The notes beneath the pieces are model-generated. The model searched no databases. It was not told where the DNA came from and saw only the letters and a list, made by a program, of their open reading frames with translations. A stretch of 64,000 bases of DNA from Nannobrachium achirus (Eukaryota > Chordata > Actinopteri > Myctophiformes > Myctophidae), in the NCBI GenBank assembly GCA_963921795.1, contig OY997660.1, forward strand, positions 2,652,745-2,716,744, in the 5' to 3' direction. Shown piece after piece: positions 61,086 to 64,000 of the stretch. Within the stretch, counting starts at the first letter, position 1, and the number at the start of each line of letters is the position of its first letter. The position numbers and the translations under genes were made by a program.

Positions 61086-64000
61086 TGCTTCTGGGGGGGT
61101 CCCTGGAACTACATATTTTGAGATGGGGGTCCCTGGCCAAATACATATCATTTTGGGGGTCCTTCACATGAAAAAGTTTGAGCACCACTGACATAGAAAC
61201 ATAGGTTAAAAAAAGGAGTAGCAGATCTACAAGCTCGCAGCGCTGCACTCAAGCCGCACTGTGAGCTTTGTATATCTGCTATTTTTCAATAGTTAAAGCA
61301 GAAAATAACGTGTAGCGTTCCCAGTCTAAATGGGTTAAACCCCCTCCCCCTATGAAGAACATTCATGGGGGGCCCGCAGTGAATCCTTGTACAAAATGGT
61401 CACTTCAGCAAGATATTCTAATTATATTCTCCACACTTGTATTCTCCCCATCTTGACAGAATGGTATATTCCCAGGTTCCGCAGGTCAGCTGCACAGGTG
61501 CAATGCATTATTGTTAATTGTGGCACGTTTACTAACATGCCAAGTTTAGCTGCACTTGAACAACCGTTCCAGGCTGCCATATCCAGCCCAAGAAACCATA
61601 GAAACAGGGGGATAAAATAGAATGTACTTAAAATAAATGTATCATGCCTGTTGCTAAGGTATGGCAACATGACTGGTGTCTTGTGCAAGACACCAGTCAT
61701 GTTGCCATACCTTAGCTTGTTCTGAACTGACGACACTGTAATTGCTGTTAAACCCAACTGGGTTTTCTAAAATCTCACCTGCACAACCCGAGTTAATATT
61801 ATTCAGTTCAAATGTATTGTTTCTTTTAAATACTGTTAAAAACTGTATACACAAGAGAACGGGACTTCCTGGTCACGTGATCTACCGTTGCATTATGGGA
61901 AATGGAGTCTTTCTCTTCACCCGCACCCACTCTGCCAGTTGAGTGGGACTGAGTTACCAAGGCCCAAGGGGGAGGGGCCTTCATTATTTCATACTTTAGC
62001 TATTCAAAAATAGCAGATCTACAAGCTCACAGCGCGGCACCGAGTGCCGCGCTGCAAGCTTGTAGATCTGCTATTTTTGAAAAAGTGTGAAAATTTGTGC
62101 AAATCTTTGAATACATGTATTTTTTAAGCAACTCAGATTTTGCTTCTGGGGGGTCCCTGGAACTACATATTTTGAGATGGGGGTCCCTGGCCAAATACAT
62201 ATCATTTTGGGGGTCCTTCACATGAAAAAGTTTGAGCACCACTGACATAGAAACATAGGTTAAAAAAAGGAGTGGCAGATCTACAAGCTCGCAGCGCTGC
62301 ACTCAAGCCGCACTGTGAGCTTTGTATATCTGCTATTTTTCAATCGTTAAAGCAGAAAATAACGTGTAGCGTTCCCAGTCTAAATGGGTTAAACCCCCTC
62401 CCCCTATGAAGAACATTCATGGGGGGCCCGCAGTGAATCCTTGTACAAAATGGTCACTTCAGCAAGATATTCTAATTATATTCTCCACACTTGTATTCTC
62501 CCCATCTTGACAGAATGGTATATTCCCAGGTTCCGCAGGTCAGCTGCACAGGTGCAATGCATTATTGTTAATTGTGGCACGTTTACTAACATGCCAAGTT
62601 TAGCTGCACTTGAACAACCGTTCCAGGCTGCCATATCCAGCCCAAGAAACCATAGAAACAGGGGGATAAAATAGAATGTACTTAAAATAAATGTATCATG
62701 CCTGTTGCTAAGGTATGGCAACATGACTGGTGTCTTGTGCAAGACACCAGTCATGTTGCCATACCTTAGCTTGTTCTGAACTGACGACACTGTAATTGCT
62801 GTTAAACCCAACTGGGTTTTCTAAAATCTCACCTGCACAACCCGAGTTAATATTATTCAGTTCAAATGTATTGTTTCTTTTAAATACTGTTAAAAACTGT
62901 ATACACAAGAGAACGGGACTTCCTGGTCACGTGATCTACCGTTGCATTATGGGAAATGGAGTCTTTCTCTTCACCCGCACCCACTCTGCCAGTTGAGTGG
63001 GACTGAGTTACCAAGGCCCAAGGGGGAAGGGCCTTCATTATTTCATACTTTAGCTATTCAAAAATAGCAGATCTACAAGCTCACAGCGCGGCACCGAGTG
63101 CCGCGCTGCGAGCTTGTAGATCTGCTATTTTTGAAAAAGTGTGAAAATTTGTGCAAATCTTTGAATACATGTATTTTTTAAGCAACTCAGATTTTGCTTC
63201 TGGGGGGTCCCTGGAACTACATATTTTGAGATGGGGGTCCCTGGCCAAATACATATCATTTTGGGGGTCCTTCACATGAAAAAGTTTGAGCACCACTGAC
63301 ATAGAAACATAGGTTAAAAAAAGGAGTAGCAGATCTACAAGCTCGCAGCGCTGCACTCAAGCCGCACTGTGAGCTTTGTATATCTGCTATTTTTCAATAG
63401 TTAAAGCAGAAAATAACGTGTAGCGTTCCCAGTCTAAATGGGTTAAACCCCCTCCCCCTATGAAGAACATTCATGGGGGGCCCGCAGTGAATCCTTGTAC
63501 AAAATGGTCACTTCAACAAGATATTCTAATTATATTCTCCACATTTGTATTCTCCCCATCTTGACAGAATGGTATATTCCCAGGTTCCGCAGGTCAGCTG
63601 CACAGGTGCAATGCATTATTGTTAATTGTGGCACGTTTACTAACATGCCAAGTTTAGCTGCACTTGAACAACCGTTCCAGGCTGCCATATCCAGCCCAAG
63701 AAACCATAGAAACAGGGGGATAAAATAGAATTTACTTAAAATAAATGTATCATGCCTGTTGCTAAGGTATGGCAACATGACTGGTGTCTTGTGCAAGACA
63801 CCAGTCATGTTGCCATACCTTTGCTTGTTCTGAACTGACGACACTGTAATTGCTGTTAAACCCAACTGGGTTTTCTAAAATCTCACCTGCACAACCCGAG
63901 TTAATATTATTCAGTTCAGATGTATTGTTTCTTTTAAATACTGTTAAAAACTGTATACACAAGAGAACGGGACTTCCTGGTCACGTGATCTACCGTTGCA

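Larger units (their letters stand above)
20102..64000. repeat. ~1,054-bp satellite array, right part (about 42 monomers)
   Basis: This continues the same satellite in the same orientation to the window end. The monomer is usually 1,054-1,055 bp. Recurrent variants are 1,056 bp (28.9-31.9 kb), 1,022 bp (six copies), 983-984 bp (three copies) and one 850-bp copy at about 60.5-61.4 kb. Variant patterns recur in blocks, showing higher-order duplication: shift 3,164 bp within 20.1-26.4 kb, and shifts of 8,400, 13,400 and 21,728 bp further right. No coding gene is supported anywhere in this 43.9-kb stretch. Confidence 0.97.

Overview
The window looks like vertebrate, most likely ray-finned fish, nuclear DNA. 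It shows GT-AG introns, AATAAA polyadenylation signals, a long (TG)n tract and hAT-type MITEs, and no prokaryotic gene organisation. Species cannot be named from the sequence.

Two things fill the window. (1) A head-to-tail satellite with a monomer of about 1,054 bp occupies 1-9073 and 20102-64000, about 51 monomers in all. No monomer carries a credible gene. Each is unusually rich in structure: several inverted repeats (a 79-bp hairpin, a near-copy of it, a palindrome with 31-bp perfect arms and a GC-rich hairpin), the end of a hAT-type MITE, and a compact promoter-like cluster (ETS-like site, CACGTG E-box, ZNF143/Staf-like site). Higher-order duplications and recurrent deletions in one hairpin are visible. 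(2) An 11,028-bp DNA transposon (9074-20101) sits inside one arm of the 31-bp-arm palindrome. It is flanked by a perfect 9-bp duplication (TGGCAACAT). Removing the element plus one duplication restores the satellite register exactly (1,055 bp between equivalent points).

The transposon has short terminal inverted repeats (TAGCCTmGTAAAC). Each is followed by a small hairpin centred on TTCGAA and by a CCAAT plus CRE-like promoter, so each end drives one inward-facing gene. The left gene (plus strand, 10 exons, 9362-15418) encodes a large transposase of about 1,040 codons: N-terminal C4 zinc finger (ZAD-like), basic proline-rich linker, candidate DDE core and a C2H2 finger. An in-frame TAG interrupts the C2H2 finger. 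The right gene (minus strand, 3 exons, 19927-16960) encodes an intact 599-residue RecQ-type helicase with all SF2 motifs. The genes converge tail to tail, with facing poly(A) signals at 15578 and 16902. A transposase plus a superfamily II helicase in one cut-and-paste element best fits a helicase-carrying Academ-type (AcademH-like) transposon. The superfamily assignment is inference.

The introns of the element hold younger insertions. There are two hAT-type MITEs with 8-bp target duplications, a 73-bp miniature with this transposon's own termini, a foldback repeat and a long (TG)n. The MITEs and the 3' region share a hairpin module with the satellite (core AGCAGATCTACAAGCTC), which links the satellite's origin to the local MITE population.
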